Assembly: GCF_040954645.1 (NCBI RefSeq)
Contig: NC_092807.1
Coordinates: 78,452,017 to 78,516,016 of the forward strand
Length of the DNA stretch: 64,000 nucleotides
Direction of reading: 5' to 3'
Source of the DNA: Diabrotica undecimpunctata
Taxonomy: Eukaryota > Arthropoda > Insecta > Coleoptera > Chrysomelidae
Position numbers and translations under genes: made by a program
Shown here: one piece after another, positions 22,880 to 39,984 of the stretch
Position numbering within the stretch: position 1 is the first letter of the stretch
How the letters are laid out: each line of letters begins with the position of its first letter
Notes under the pieces: model-generated
What the model saw: the letters and a program-made list of their open reading frames with translations, nothing else
Database searches by the model: none
Told to the model about the DNA's origin: nothing

Positions 22880-23130
22880 CGTGTAGCTCCATATGAAATA
22901 GTAAAAGATGAAAACGGCAGCATATTCATCCATAAAAAAAGGAAACGCGATAAAGATATCTTAAACAACTGTTTTATGTTATAAGAGATGAAATAGTCCG
23001 AAATTGCCAGGTGAACAGGGTACTATAAAGAGGAAGTAGAATTAGCTATGAAACAGCTTAAATGGTGAAAAGAAGTAAGCTTAGACCAAATCCCAGCAGG
23101 AATTATTCAACTGGGGAGAAAATTAAACGG
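22880..23130 (+). pseudogene. RTE-type LINE fragment (start of reverse transcriptase)
   Basis: The plus strand reads APYEIVKDENGSIFI, and after frame changes EEVELAMKQLKW, stop, KEVSLDQIPAGIIQLG. The EV--A---LK--KA-G-D-IPAE-IK pattern marks the N-terminal edge of the RTE reverse transcriptase. It is short and damaged, and the call rests on the pattern alone. Confidence 0.45.
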
Positions 23131-23820
23131 ATAACAATATTCACTCCATTTACAGAAAAGGGGGTGACCCGCAAAAATTTTAAGAACTTCTTTAATAGCC
23201 TCCAGTCAACAATTTCCTAATCATGTTTAAAAAACGTACGGAATGCACTGTATATACTAACCCAAACCGTCAACATACTTGTTGTTGCAGTTATGTATTA
23301 CGATCAACTTAAAGGTTATGCACGACTCCCCTTGTATAGGTACACAGGCATGCACCCGTGCGGGAGAAAAAAGATTTGTCATAACGTTACATTATGTCAC
23401 ATTTTAACGTTGAATATTTTATGGTCCCCTTTGGATTATAAAACGAATGATCGATCGACTTTTTCTCGTACAGATCCCGCCTATGTAACTTTACAAAGCG
23501 AGTCGTTTGCTGGGTATTAAAGAAACGTCTATGGCCATCATATAATTTTACGCTATTTCACGTTCTACGACGCATTCCACGTTTGACACACTGTCTTGTT
23601 TAGTTTTCTGTCATTTTATTTGTTAAATCTTATCTCATTCTCGTCACAGCGTCAAGGAGCAGTAAATGTGTGCAGTCAACGGGAGGAATATGTTTAACAG
23701 TGAACGTTGGAGATTTTTCGAGTCTTTCATATTTTCTTCTTTGAGTGCCTCTCCTATCGGAGATTGGATATCATTAGGGCGATTCTAATTTTATTTACTG
23801 CTGTTTTGAATAATTCACTC
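23131..23820. other. No gene recognised
   Basis: Contains a 75-codon open frame (23293-23520) that I do not recognise. No other signal. Confidence 0.5.
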
Positions 23821-23824
23821 ATCA

Positions 23825-24040
23825 CTAACTCATCAGGTGGCCAAAGTGTTTAAGTTTTCTCTTTTTTATATTCAGTATAACTTCTGGATCGTTATGTATT
23901 CTACGTATTACCCCTTCATTTGTAATTTTATCCACTTATTTTTAGTATACGGCAGTAGCACCACATCTCAAAGCTTTCAAGATTTGTAACATTCTTCTGT
24001 TTAAGAGTCCATGCCTCAACACCGTAAAGCTAAGTACTGA
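23825..24040 (-). pseudogene. RTE-type LINE fragment (C-terminal side of RT)
   Basis: The minus strand reads YGVEAWTLKQKNVTNLESFE, then MWCYCRILKIS, and after frame changes RRIHNDPEV and IKKRKLKHFGHLM. This is the YG-E-WTL...FE-W--RR-LKI...K-RKL-Y-GH-MR pattern downstream of the RTE reverse transcriptase. Stops are present and no catalytic residues remain. A plus-strand relative lies at 53063-53483. Confidence 0.65.
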
Positions 24041-24249
24041 ATACATACTAAGTAGTTAACTAAAAGTAGACGTATGCAAAGAGATGTATGACGTAATCGT
24101 ATGGTATTCGCTAAATCCTGTCACGTAATATGCCACATATCTCTGTGCGTAAATTCGTTTTATTGCTGCCAGTTTAAGGTGTTATTAGATGCAGCCATGT
24201 TGAATTTCTCTCCACTATCGTATTATCTTCGTTAAATCCTATCATTTTA

Positions 24250-25165
24250 GGCCCCATATATCCTGATTAGACCTATAGGACCCGAGATACGCAACTAAGG
24301 CTCTTTTGACATAACATATATACGAGCAAAGATACATACCTAAGGTCCTTTTGACGTGTTGATGTATTTTATTTCTACGTCGTAGTATTCTATTGGTTAA
24401 ATGTTACCATTTAAGGTACTGTACGTCACGATTGGACTAATAGGATCGAAGATACATAACTAAGGCCCTTTTGCCAGGCTACTCTATTTAATTTTTGTAT
24501 CTCATTGTATTCTATTAGTTTAATTTTATCATTTGAGGTACGAAACGTCACGATTGGACTAAGGTAACTAAGGCCCTTTTAATATTTTGCTGTATTTGAT
24601 TTCTATCTCATTGTATTCTATTAGTTAAATTCTATCATTTGAGGTATCGTACGTCACGATTGGACTAATAGGACCGAAGATACATAACTAAGGCCATTTT
24701 GACATGCTACTTTATTTAATTTTTATATCTCATTGTATTTTATTTGTTAAATCCTTTCATTTGAGGTACTGTACGTCATGATTGGACTAATAGAACTAAA
24801 GATACACAACTAAGGCCCTTTTGACATTGTTCTGTATTTGATTTTTGTATCCCATTGTATTCTCTATGTTAAATCCCATCATTAGAGGTACTATACGTCA
24901 CGATTGGACTAATAGGACCGAAGATACGTGACTACGGCCCTTTTGACATTTTGCTGTATTTAATTTTTTTATTTCATTGTTTTCAATTCGTTAAATCCTG
25001 TCATTTGAGATACTGTACGTCACGATTGGACTTATAGAAACGAAGATATATAATTAAGGCCTTTTTGACATGCTGCTATATTTGATTTTTCTGTCTTATT
25101 GTATTTTATTGGTTAAATCCTATCATTTGAGGGGCTGTACGTCGCGACTGGACCAATTGGAGCGA
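24250..25165 (+). repeat. 122-bp satellite array, AT-rich form
   Basis: About seven and a half head-to-tail units. The marker gtacgtcacgattggact recurs near 24421, 24543, 24650, 24771, 24893, 25015 and 25137, a spacing of 121-122 except for one unit shortened by about 15 bases. Each unit continues with aataggaccgaagatacata, aaggcccttttgacat, an AT-rich middle and catttgaggtac. The first and last units are the most diverged. No open reading frame runs through the array. One further unit lies at 35404, and a GC-rich relative occurs inverted at 35630. Confidence 0.92.
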
Positions 25166-25245
25166 AGATACAATAGGTAGTTGCAATATATCATAACCCG
25201 TTACTTTTAACCAACCATGATGCCAGAATGATTTGTGGATGAAAA

Positions 25246-28776
<3,531 letters not shown>

Positions 28777-29221
28777 ATATATATATATATTCTTAAATTT
28801 ACTATTTCATTGTGGGTAATATTATATTCAACAGCGATGCCAAATTTCTGATGCTAAAATGATTGATAATGAAAGTGGGATATACATTTTCATGTATATA
28901 ATGGCAGCGAGTAAACGGTAAAACCCTGAACTAAATATATATAATATTTTCACTGTACCATCATTTTAGATTCAAACATTTTCTGGAATAAACTTGTATA
29001 ACTCAGTAAGGGATAAAAAGAGAAAGCGGATATTTTAAAATATCAACACGGTATCAACACTCTAATCAATGAGATGGTTACAATTCTTGTAACAAGTACA
29101 GGAAAAAAGATATTAAGGTCTTGTAAAGTAGCGTCGATATACAGATGCTACTTTGCAAGACGATGCTAAATTGATGGTAAAAGCATAATGTATCGATGCG
29201 AAAATGATAGTATGATGTATA
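28777..29221. other. No gene recognised
   Basis: A short (TA)n patch and AT-rich DNA between two transposons. No coding signal. Confidence 0.6.
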
Positions 29222-29223
29222 TA

Positions 29224-32456
<3,233 letters not shown>

Positions 32457-34116
32457 ATGACAATGGGAATCGATTTTATTGTAAATCGATATATGAAATT
32501 GTGTTATAGGTTGCCTAGTTTGCGGCGCAAATTAGTAGCTATTGTAGGTAACGATCGTATCGTTACAAGCGATACTATAAAAGGAGAGATTAGAAATGTA
32601 CTGTATGGCATGAAAGCAAAAGGAGAGCACGTTACAATTAAAGTTCTAAATACACAATTAAGAAACAAGCATCTCTATGACGGTTCTGATATAAGTTTGT
32701 GGCGTCTTATGAAAAATTGTGGGTTTTCATACAAACTAGAAAATAGTAGATGAGTGCTATGTGAGAAACCATGTATTGTCTCCAAACGACTGTATTTTTT
32801 GAGGCATTATATGAGAAATTTTTTAAGTCCAAGCCCACTTCAGTTCGTTTTTTTAGATGAAACATAGACGCGCTATCTCAGAGTCTTGGCAAGATGACTG
32901 TTGTGAAAGAATCAGAAATAGGACACGAAAATATAGGTAAACGCTTTGTTGTTTTACAATGCCGGAAGTAAGCAAGGATTTGTTAAAGATGCTGGATTAC
33001 TGTTTTCTACGAAATCGAAGAGTGCAGACTATCATGATTCTATGGATAAAGAGTCTTTTAAAAAGTGGGTCTCCGAAAAGCTGATACCAATGTTGGAGAA
33101 ACCATCTCTAATTAATTATGGATAATGCCTCATACCATAGCTCTTTAATAGAAAAGTTACCGAATGCCAGTTGGAAAAAATCGGACTTACAAGAATATTT
33201 ACGAGCGAAAAAAAATAATTTTTGTAAACTTCCAGTAAATTTAAAAATAATAAGACAGAGCTATTTAGTCTTTGTCGCCAGAATTAAACCACAAAATACC
33301 AGGTACGTTATAGTGTCACCTCGGGGGAAACAAAATAAGGGTCCTAACCACCTTCTGTTGTCTCCGGGTGCTCTGTAGAGGGCTTCGAATATACTGTCGA
33401 GAGCTCCTCTACTGAAGTCCCATTTTCGGGTTATTGGACTTGGAAAATATTTATCTTCGGTGTCTTGCCTTGAAAAAGGCAAGATATTTCTTACATGACA
33501 ATTTCTTCCATCGAAATAAAACACCAAGTTAAGTTGAAACAATTCTCAGCCACAGAGTATGGAAAATAAATGCAGGAAGCAGAGCCCCGAGAGCACTAAG
33601 CTCTCGGAGAGCCCGTGAGGGACTGAGTTGGCTGACCTGAAAATCGCCAATATTTATATGCGCTGTTCGAGCGATAAATATGGATTTCCAGGTCAAGAGC
33701 CAATGGGAAAATTCGAGGCGGGGCGATGCGCATCGAAATGCGTACTAGTCCACAGACTATGGCATTCGATGACAATAGACGAGCTACTCCAAGAACATGG
33801 GCATCAGGTTTTGAGATTGCCTCCATATCACTGTCAATATAATCCGATTGAGTTGGTCTGGGGCATTTCTAAACAATACTATGATCGTCATATTGAAGAA
33901 CATGGACGTGGAGATGAAACAGTGAAAAAAGTTTGGGGCGATGCATTAGCTGAGGCAACACCTGCAGTGTGGGCGAGTTGTGTTAACTATACTGAAAAAT
34001 TAATTCAGGACGACTGGGCAAAAATGGTCACATATGATGAAAATGAAAGTAGGATTATCATCGATTTGGCGGAAGATTCCAATGATGAAGACAGTTCCAG
34101 TGAAGACGCTGACTGA
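32457..34116 (+). pseudogene. Tc1/mariner-superfamily DDE transposase, split by a solo LTR
   Basis: The first part (32457-32753) is the pre-core region (TSDTIKGEIRNVLYGMKAKG; SLWRLMKNCGFSYK). After a TGA come FVFLDET then a stop where W is expected (about 32851-32875), carrying the first catalytic aspartate. Next, across frame changes, are KSADYHDSM, FKKWVSEKLIPML and MDNASYHSSLIEKLPNASWK with the second aspartate. RIKPQNTRYVI is interrupted by a 461-bp insertion at 33314-33774, after which DELLQEHGHQVLRLPPYHCQ and YNPIELVWG resume, giving the third catalytic residue (E). The C-terminus is acidic (EDSNDEDSSSEDAD). All three catalytic positions survive, but stops and shifts inactivate it. Confidence 0.85.
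33314..33774. mobile_element. Solo LTR inserted in the transposase
   Basis: A 461-bp insertion with TG...CA ends (TGTCACCTCGG to CGATGACA) and a 4-bp target duplication, atag, at 33310-33313 and 33775-33778. Removing it restores the transposase reading across RYVI/DELL. It has aataaa at about 33515 and 33564, and no coding region. This is the pattern left when the two LTRs of a gypsy-type element recombine. No matching full element is in the window. Confidence 0.85.
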
Positions 34117-34700
34117 TTAGGTAATTAATCAAGGTCAGTACGTTGTAACAGTTCAGAATTCGCTACAGTCCTTAAAACTTAAAAAATCTGTATCAATTTT
34201 TTAATTAAAGTGGGTTAAATAATTAACACTTTTTTGGGTATATTTCAAAATCCTTTTAAAATACACTTTTCGTTATATCCTGTCCTATTGTACTGCAAGC
34301 TAGAAAAATACTTCTTCGCAATTTATACGTATATTCCGTTATTAGAAATTTAATGAAAAATAATTTATAATTTTCTTTTATAACTATTATTTCGTTTGAC
34401 ATGCCACATTTTGCTCCGCCACTGGAGGAGGTAAACGAATCGAGCTTAGACAAGGAAAGACAGATGAAACAACTTATTGCAAGTGTTTTTACACGCACAC
34501 GCCAAGAACGATGAAAACGATTATACCATTATTATTATACACCTAAGTATATAATGCGCGAAACGGTTGCGCCTACGCTTTAAGCTGGTCGATCCTCTAG
34601 CTTTCAATGCCTCATGCGCGAAGCGGTGGCGCGTTCAGTTCATGCTGTTTCAGATCTTATGTCGCTAGCGTTCTTTTTTTTTATATCTATTATTGAATTT
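34117..34700. other. No gene recognised
   Basis: The 3' side of the transposase and an AT-rich stretch. Two similar GC-rich patches, atgcgcgaa[ag]cggt[tg]gcgc at about 34555 and 34614, form a short imperfect direct repeat. Confidence 0.55.
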
Positions 34701-34711
34701 TTATATCAAAT

Positions 34712-34800
34712 GTTTACCTAGCTTTGTGGCTAGCATATGTACCTTTGGTACTGTGGGTTCTGGGTTCAAACCACACGTAATGAGGAACTTTTTTATGAAT
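34712..34800 (+). repeat. tRNA-related SINE head (candidate)
   Basis: A box-A-like tagctttgtggctagc (from 34720) and a box-B-like gggttcaaacc (34762-34772) lie about 43 bases apart, the layout of a polymerase III promoter. It does not fold into a proper tRNA cloverleaf by eye, so a tRNA-derived SINE or decayed tRNA is more likely than a tRNA gene. Confidence 0.45.
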
Positions 34801-34949
34801 TAATAATTTTAAAAATAATTACCCATAATTAATCGGGCTGTGGCCCAATGACGTCACCCCGCCAAGGTCACGTGGGCTATCGAGAGGCGCGAAGAGCTGC
34901 GTCGAGCGTGCGGGGTCAAAGGTCAAAGTGGAGTGAACCGCATCCCTTT

Positions 34950-35406
34950 CTATTCATCTCCAACTTTTATACCGTCATCCTGTATATAATTATGTTTGCT
35001 AACTATCATATATTTAGTTTTCTTAACGTTGAGTTTTAATCCATACTGATCACAAGTCTCTTTTATTTTGTTCATTAGATTTTGAAGGTCTTCTCCGCAA
35101 TTAGCAAGCACTAAGGTATCGTCGGCATATCTAATATTGTTAAAGGTTACTCCATTCACAATAATACCTTTGGTTGTCTCCATTAAGGCTTCCTTAAATA
35201 TTTCCTCCGAATATAAGTTAAAAAGTAAAGGCGACAATATACAGCCTTGTCTCACTCTCCTTTTTATATTTATTTCATCCGACAGTTCTTGTTCAACCTT
35301 TATTCTTGCCACTTGATGCCAGTATAGATTTGTAATTATTCGTAGATCTTTATCGTCCAATCCCGCTGTTTCCAATATTTCTAGCATTTTGTTATGTCGG
35401 ACTTTG
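34950..35406 (-). pseudogene. RTE-type LINE reverse transcriptase fragment
   Basis: The minus strand reads KAFDKVRHNKMLEILETAGL, which holds the first catalytic aspartate. RRVRQGCILSPLLFNLYSEE follows, then NNIRYADDTLVLANCGEDLQ with the YADD catalytic pair intact, and KKTKYMIVSKHN. It stays open for 145 codons with no lesion, yet both ends are cut. On the 5' side it abuts a satellite unit exactly at 35404-35406. Only the palm domain is left, so it has no activity as it stands. Confidence 0.85.
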
Positions 35407-35525
35407 TCAAAAGCCTTTAGCCAGGCTACTCTATTTAATTTTTATATCTCATTGTATTCTATTAGTTAAATTCTATCATTTGAGGTACGAAACGTCACGA
35501 TTGGACTAATAGGACCGCAGATACA
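35404..35525 (+). repeat. Single AT-rich 122-bp satellite unit
   Basis: Reads ccaggctactctatttaatt through aacgtcacgattggactaat to gatacataactaag, very close to the second unit of the 24.2 kb array. It lies between an RTE fragment and the GC-rich inverted array. Confidence 0.85.
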
Positions 35526-35629
35526 TAACTAAGAGTAGATAATATACAGGTCTTTGAGCTCATCCCCTAAATCGCAACCCCTAAAATCGCAACCCCCGGT
35601 TGTAAGTGCCAAACGGCTTAACATAGGAT

Positions 35630-36015
35630 GACGTACGAGGGCTCGTTGGAAAGGGGATAAAAAATGGGGTTGAACGCAGTATGTGCCGTGCGCATCGGAG
35701 CATGTTGAAAGGGCATTATTAGGTATCTTCGTTTCTATTGGTCCGATCGTGACGTACGAGGGCTCGTTGGAAAGGGGATGAAAAATGGGGTTGAACGCAG
35801 TATGTGCCGTGCGCATCGGAGAATGCCGAAAGGGCATTACGTAATATCTTCGTTGCTATTGGTCCGATCGGGGCGTACGAGGGCACGTTGGAATGGGGAG
35901 TAGACGGGGAGACAAAAAACAAAGATGGCGGCGTTGCCAAATTGGCACTAAAACGTATCTTCGTGGCTATTGGCCTTGACGTATGGGGTGTCAAAAGCGT
36001 TGGTGACGCAGAAGC
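35630..36015 (-). repeat. 121-bp satellite array, GC-rich form, inverted
   Basis: Units begin gacgtacgagggctcgttgg at 35630 and 35751, with a third at about 35872 that diverges by 35960. The spacing is 121. The reverse complement carries cacgatcggaccaatagaaa, cgaagatac and gccctttcaacatgct, which align with the corresponding parts of the AT-rich unit at 24.2 kb. The remaining 60 bases differ strongly and are GC-rich. It is the same family, in a second form. Confidence 0.85.
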
Positions 36016-36508
36016 CATGTCAACGTTCGAACATTCTTCTTTTCCGTACAGTTTTTTTTTTTTTTTTGGGAGGTGAGAATCTTCAAAAAGATCGTCTGGG
36101 AAGGTGTCCCAGGTGTGTTGGATTTAGTCCGGCACGCTTCACCGCGTGGCGAGGCCGCCTATCGACTAAACTCACCCCCTCTTCCTCCAGCCGATGGGTC
36201 TGGAACCGCACTTAGCGTGCATGTCTGACCCGCCGACCTTACTCCTAATTCCCTCTGGCACTTTTCGCGTGCATTCCATTGGTTTGGCGGCCACCTATCC
36301 TCCCCCCTCCGCAAAAGCCTCGCAGCAGACTGGTCGGTGAAGTGACCGTCCGGCGCAAGTCATTCGCGGGTCGGGTGACCGGGCTGCCCTCCCTCCATGA
36401 TGGAACTAGCGAGACAGAACCAGTTGGTAATTACGAGCAACGCCAAACATTCTTATTTTCATCAATTCATTCATTCAATACACACATTCATTCAAAACTC
36501 AAGATTTA

Positions 36509-36860
36509 AAACACGGAGGCAGTCGGCATAGGTTGGATGTAAAAGGTCCTTCCCTGCTCACTGCCCCAGGACGGACACGGGTAGAACAAGGAAAACATAA
36601 ATCAAAACAGAAACAAAACAAGAAACACAAGAGGCACTCAGTCTGAGTCGGATGTAAAAGTCCTTCCCTTGCTGAATGTCTCTTAAGACATACACCACAG
36701 TTAAATAAAATTAGAGTAAAAACGGTAAAATATTGTATAAATAAAATTGGTAAATAAATAAATAAATAGATAAAACAGAATAAATAAAATAAAATAAAAT
36801 AAGGGCAGTCAACGTAGTTTGGATGTAAAGGGTCCTCCCCCGCTGACTGCCTTACATGAC
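36509..36860 (-). repeat. Three related hairpin repeats in the LINE 3' region
   Basis: Copies start near 36518, 36632 and 36804. Each has ggatgtaaa[ag] followed by gtcct[tc]cc near the middle. The first and third are bounded by ggcagtc and actgcc, which can pair to form a stem. The AT-rich DNA between them differs. They could be an RNA recognition element for the LINE's own reverse transcriptase. Confidence 0.65.
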
Positions 36861-39662
36861 ACAAACAAGTTAAAAAATAAATAGTGACGATCGGTCATCC
36901 CGCTTGCAGACGCCTCTCTTTTTCCTCTTTGTGTTTGATTGTCTTGGTAACAAAAGCAATGATATGCAGGGCACTCGAACACAACATGCTGCGCGTCATC
37001 CACCACTCCACACTCGGGACATAGATCGTCCGCGGTCTTCCCTATACGGTGGGTAAATTTCCTAAACGATCCATGTCCCGTCAAGAACTGAGTGAAGTAG
37101 TAGTTGACGCGCCGATGCCGGCATTCGTACCACCTCATTACATCCGGAATCAGGGATCTCGTCCACGCCGCCTTTCCGACTTCGGCTGTCCATTCCCTCT
37201 GCCACGTCTGTAGACTTCTGGTCCATTTCTGTGGTCCTGAACCTATTGCCCCATTGCCCCTTCGGTACAATCGGACTCTTTCTCCGGCCAGAATATGCAC
37301 CGGTACAGAACCAGCCACCACCTGTAAGGCTATGGTTGATACGGTTCTGTACGCGCTGCACACCCTGATCAGAGGTTTTCTCTGAGCCCTAAGAAGCATG
37401 TCTTTGTACTTTGTCATTCGAAGGACCTCGTGCCACACTGGGGCCCCGTACAACACTATAGAAAGGATTGATTGCAGCATCACTGTCCTTTTCTGGGATC
37501 CCGGACCCCCTATATTTGGCATCAGTTTATTTAGTGTGGAGGTCCTTTTTTCTGCCTTCCGACATGCTTCTTGTACGTGTTGTCCGAATGTAATCCTGTC
37601 GTCAAATATTATAAATAAGTATTATACTGTCTTCTGGGGTCTTATTGCGGAGCCTTTGTATTCAAATAAAATATCATTTCTTTTTCTCGGTCTCCTCAAG
37701 ATTATGGCTTCCGTCTTCTCTACTGCTAGCTTTAGGTCATTTCTTTCTATCCAGGCCGCGGTCTTTCGTATTGCTCTATTTACTTTTGCTATTATTCCCC
37801 AATTCGTATCGTCTTCGACTAGTAAAGCTAGATCGTCGGCGTATGCAATCGCTCTCACTCCACTCTCCTTGTTTACTTCTAGTACCCCGTTATATAATAT
37901 ATTCCATAGTAAAGGTCCCAGGACTGACCCCTGGGGTACTCCCGCGGTCATCTCTTTCTTCTTTTTTTTTTTCGATATGCATACGGTTCTGTCAGATAGG
38001 TAGTCCTTTATTATATTGGACATATATTCTGGGGCCCATTCGACGATTTTGTTTACTATAAGGCCCCAATTTGCTGAGTTAAATGCATTTTTTATGTCCA
38101 ACAAAACAAGGACCACCCATCTTTTCTTGCTTGTTTTTGCCGCTTCCCTTATCCAGGTCGCGGCATCGATTGTCGATCTACCTTTACGAAACTCATACTG
38201 TTGATTTGATAACACTCTCATATCTTCCAACACGCCTTCCAGCCTCTTCTTGATAAGTCTTTCATAGAACTTACCATGGCAGTCCAGGAGGCATATTGGC
38301 CGATAAGAGGATGCTGAATCGGGGGGTTTCCCAGGCTTTAGGACTAGAACTAGGTTCGCTTTCTTTAAGTCCCTGGGAAACTCTTTTTTCTGCAGTAGGT
38401 CGTTACATATTCTTCTGATCAAACCTGGTTTCTCAGTTGCTACAATTTTAATTGCCTCTGGTGGCAGCCTGTCGGGGCCGGGAGCTTTCCCCGTCTTGAT
38501 TTCCTGACCAGCGGTTCGTATTTCCTCTTCTGTGAACTCCTCTACCATTGTTGGACAGATTTTTATAAAATTTTGTATTTCTTTGGTGGGGAAGAGGAGT
38601 TCAGCTGATTCCATCCGCTGGTCCTAGTCGAGTTTATATGGGGCCATGACCTTCAAAGTCTTCATGGTAATTTTATATGCGTCGCCCCATATATCCTCTT
38701 CCAATGCTTTTATCAGGGTCTGCCACTTTTCTTTTTTTTCCTCTCTTATTTTTTTTATTTAGGGTTCTCTTTAAATCTTTATATATTTCTTTAAGCTCGA
38801 GGTTGCCCTGGCTTCTCGTGTAATTCCTTCGAGCTCTGAGGCACATCTCCCGTAGACCTTCTATCTCATCCGTCCACCAGTAGGGGGATTTTTTATTTTC
38901 TTTTCTCTTCACGGTGGCCAACTTTTCAGCGTTTTCTAGTGCTCTTCTCAGTTGACCAAGGTCAGAAATCTCATCCTCATTGATATTTCTGACCTCCGAT
39001 AGGTACGTGGTTTTATTAAAATAGATTTCCGTGTGACCTATCGGCCGCCTTACTCCCCCTTTTACCTTTATGTCATATTTTATGTAACGGTGGTAGGTGA
39101 ATAATTGATCGTCGAGGACATCCCACCCGTGTACTTTTTTGGATAGCCCTTCACTCGCGATCGTGACATCAATCTGTGTTTGGCTGGCCCCTCTCACGAA
39201 GGTTGGTTTATCGTTGTTTAATACTTGGAGGCCAGCCTGGGCTATCAATTCGTTCCAGAATTCCCCCTTTTTGTCGTTTATGGGGGACCCCATAACATGT
39301 ATTTCGCGTTTAATGTCCCCGGCGATCAAAATTTCATTTTCATTCGTGGCGGCGCTCATTATTTCGTTTACGATGGCTTTGTACCTCAGCATAGGGATGT
39401 TGGGGGATATGTAACATGCCAGGAGGCAGAAGTCCCTCAACCTAATGAGGATATAGTTCCCCCCCCCTGACGATGCTCCGCACTCCCACATCCCTGTTTC
39501 TAATGAGCATCGCCACGTTTTTCCGTCATCCTGGACCCAACCACCGCCTGAAGTAATCTTCTTGTTTGGTTCTGGGACGATGAGCAGGTCTGTTTCTAGC
39601 TTGCAGGCTTTTGCGTGCACAAGGTCGTGCGCCCGGCGCGCTCTGCCCACGTTCACCTGCAA
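36809..39662 (-). pseudogene. R1-type LINE ORF2: endonuclease, reverse transcriptase, cysteine motif
   Basis: The endonuclease part (39662-38673) starts LQVNVGRARRAHDLVHAKAC. The usual GDFNA-type motif reads IAGDIKREI, so a key asparagine is lost; WWTDEIEGLR follows. A stop region near 38620 precedes the reverse transcriptase (38614-37622), with GKAPGPDRLPPEAIK, VLLDIKNAFNSANW (first aspartate), TAGVPQGSVLGPLLWNILYN and AIAYADDLALLVED (catalytic pair intact). A run of six lysines in ISKKKKKKEM looks like replication slippage. A stop at 37622 and a frame change precede the last part (37522-36809), with YGAPVWHEVL and the CCHC-like CPECGVVDDAQHVVFEC. Multiple lesions: not functional. Confidence 0.88.
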
Positions 39663-39984
39663 TATCCGTATACCAGGTTGATCCTTGAGGTCCGTTTTGG
39701 TTCAGTTCCCTGAGGTCGTTACTGCGTCGGATTCACGTCTCGTCAATAAATTAAAATACCTACGAACTAAAGTAAATAAGTAAATAAATATAGATAAAAT
39801 AGATAAATAAAATAAGTAAATACAATTTATATAAGTATAAATAAAATAGTTAGCTGTTTTAAACGAAACTCTGTGATAGATGGTCTCCTGTTTCACTGGT
39901 GGACTGTATATGGGCCCACCCTCGTTCTCCAGGAGACCACCTCTCGCCTCTTCATTTTCTTTTTTCTTTTTTTTTTACTAATGT

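Noticed and set aside
23293..23520. 75-codon open frame as a gene
   Set aside because: No motif, no recognisable neighbours, and random-like composition.
24250..25165. CRISPR-like array
   Set aside because: Units repeat over their full length with no unique spacers; it is a satellite in a eukaryotic genome.
34712..34800. A functional tRNA gene
   Set aside because: Box A and B are present, but I could not form acceptor and anticodon stems; SINE head preferred.
35804..36215. Overlapping frames across the GC-rich satellite
   Set aside because: They follow the satellite periodicity, appear in several frames and have no conserved motif.
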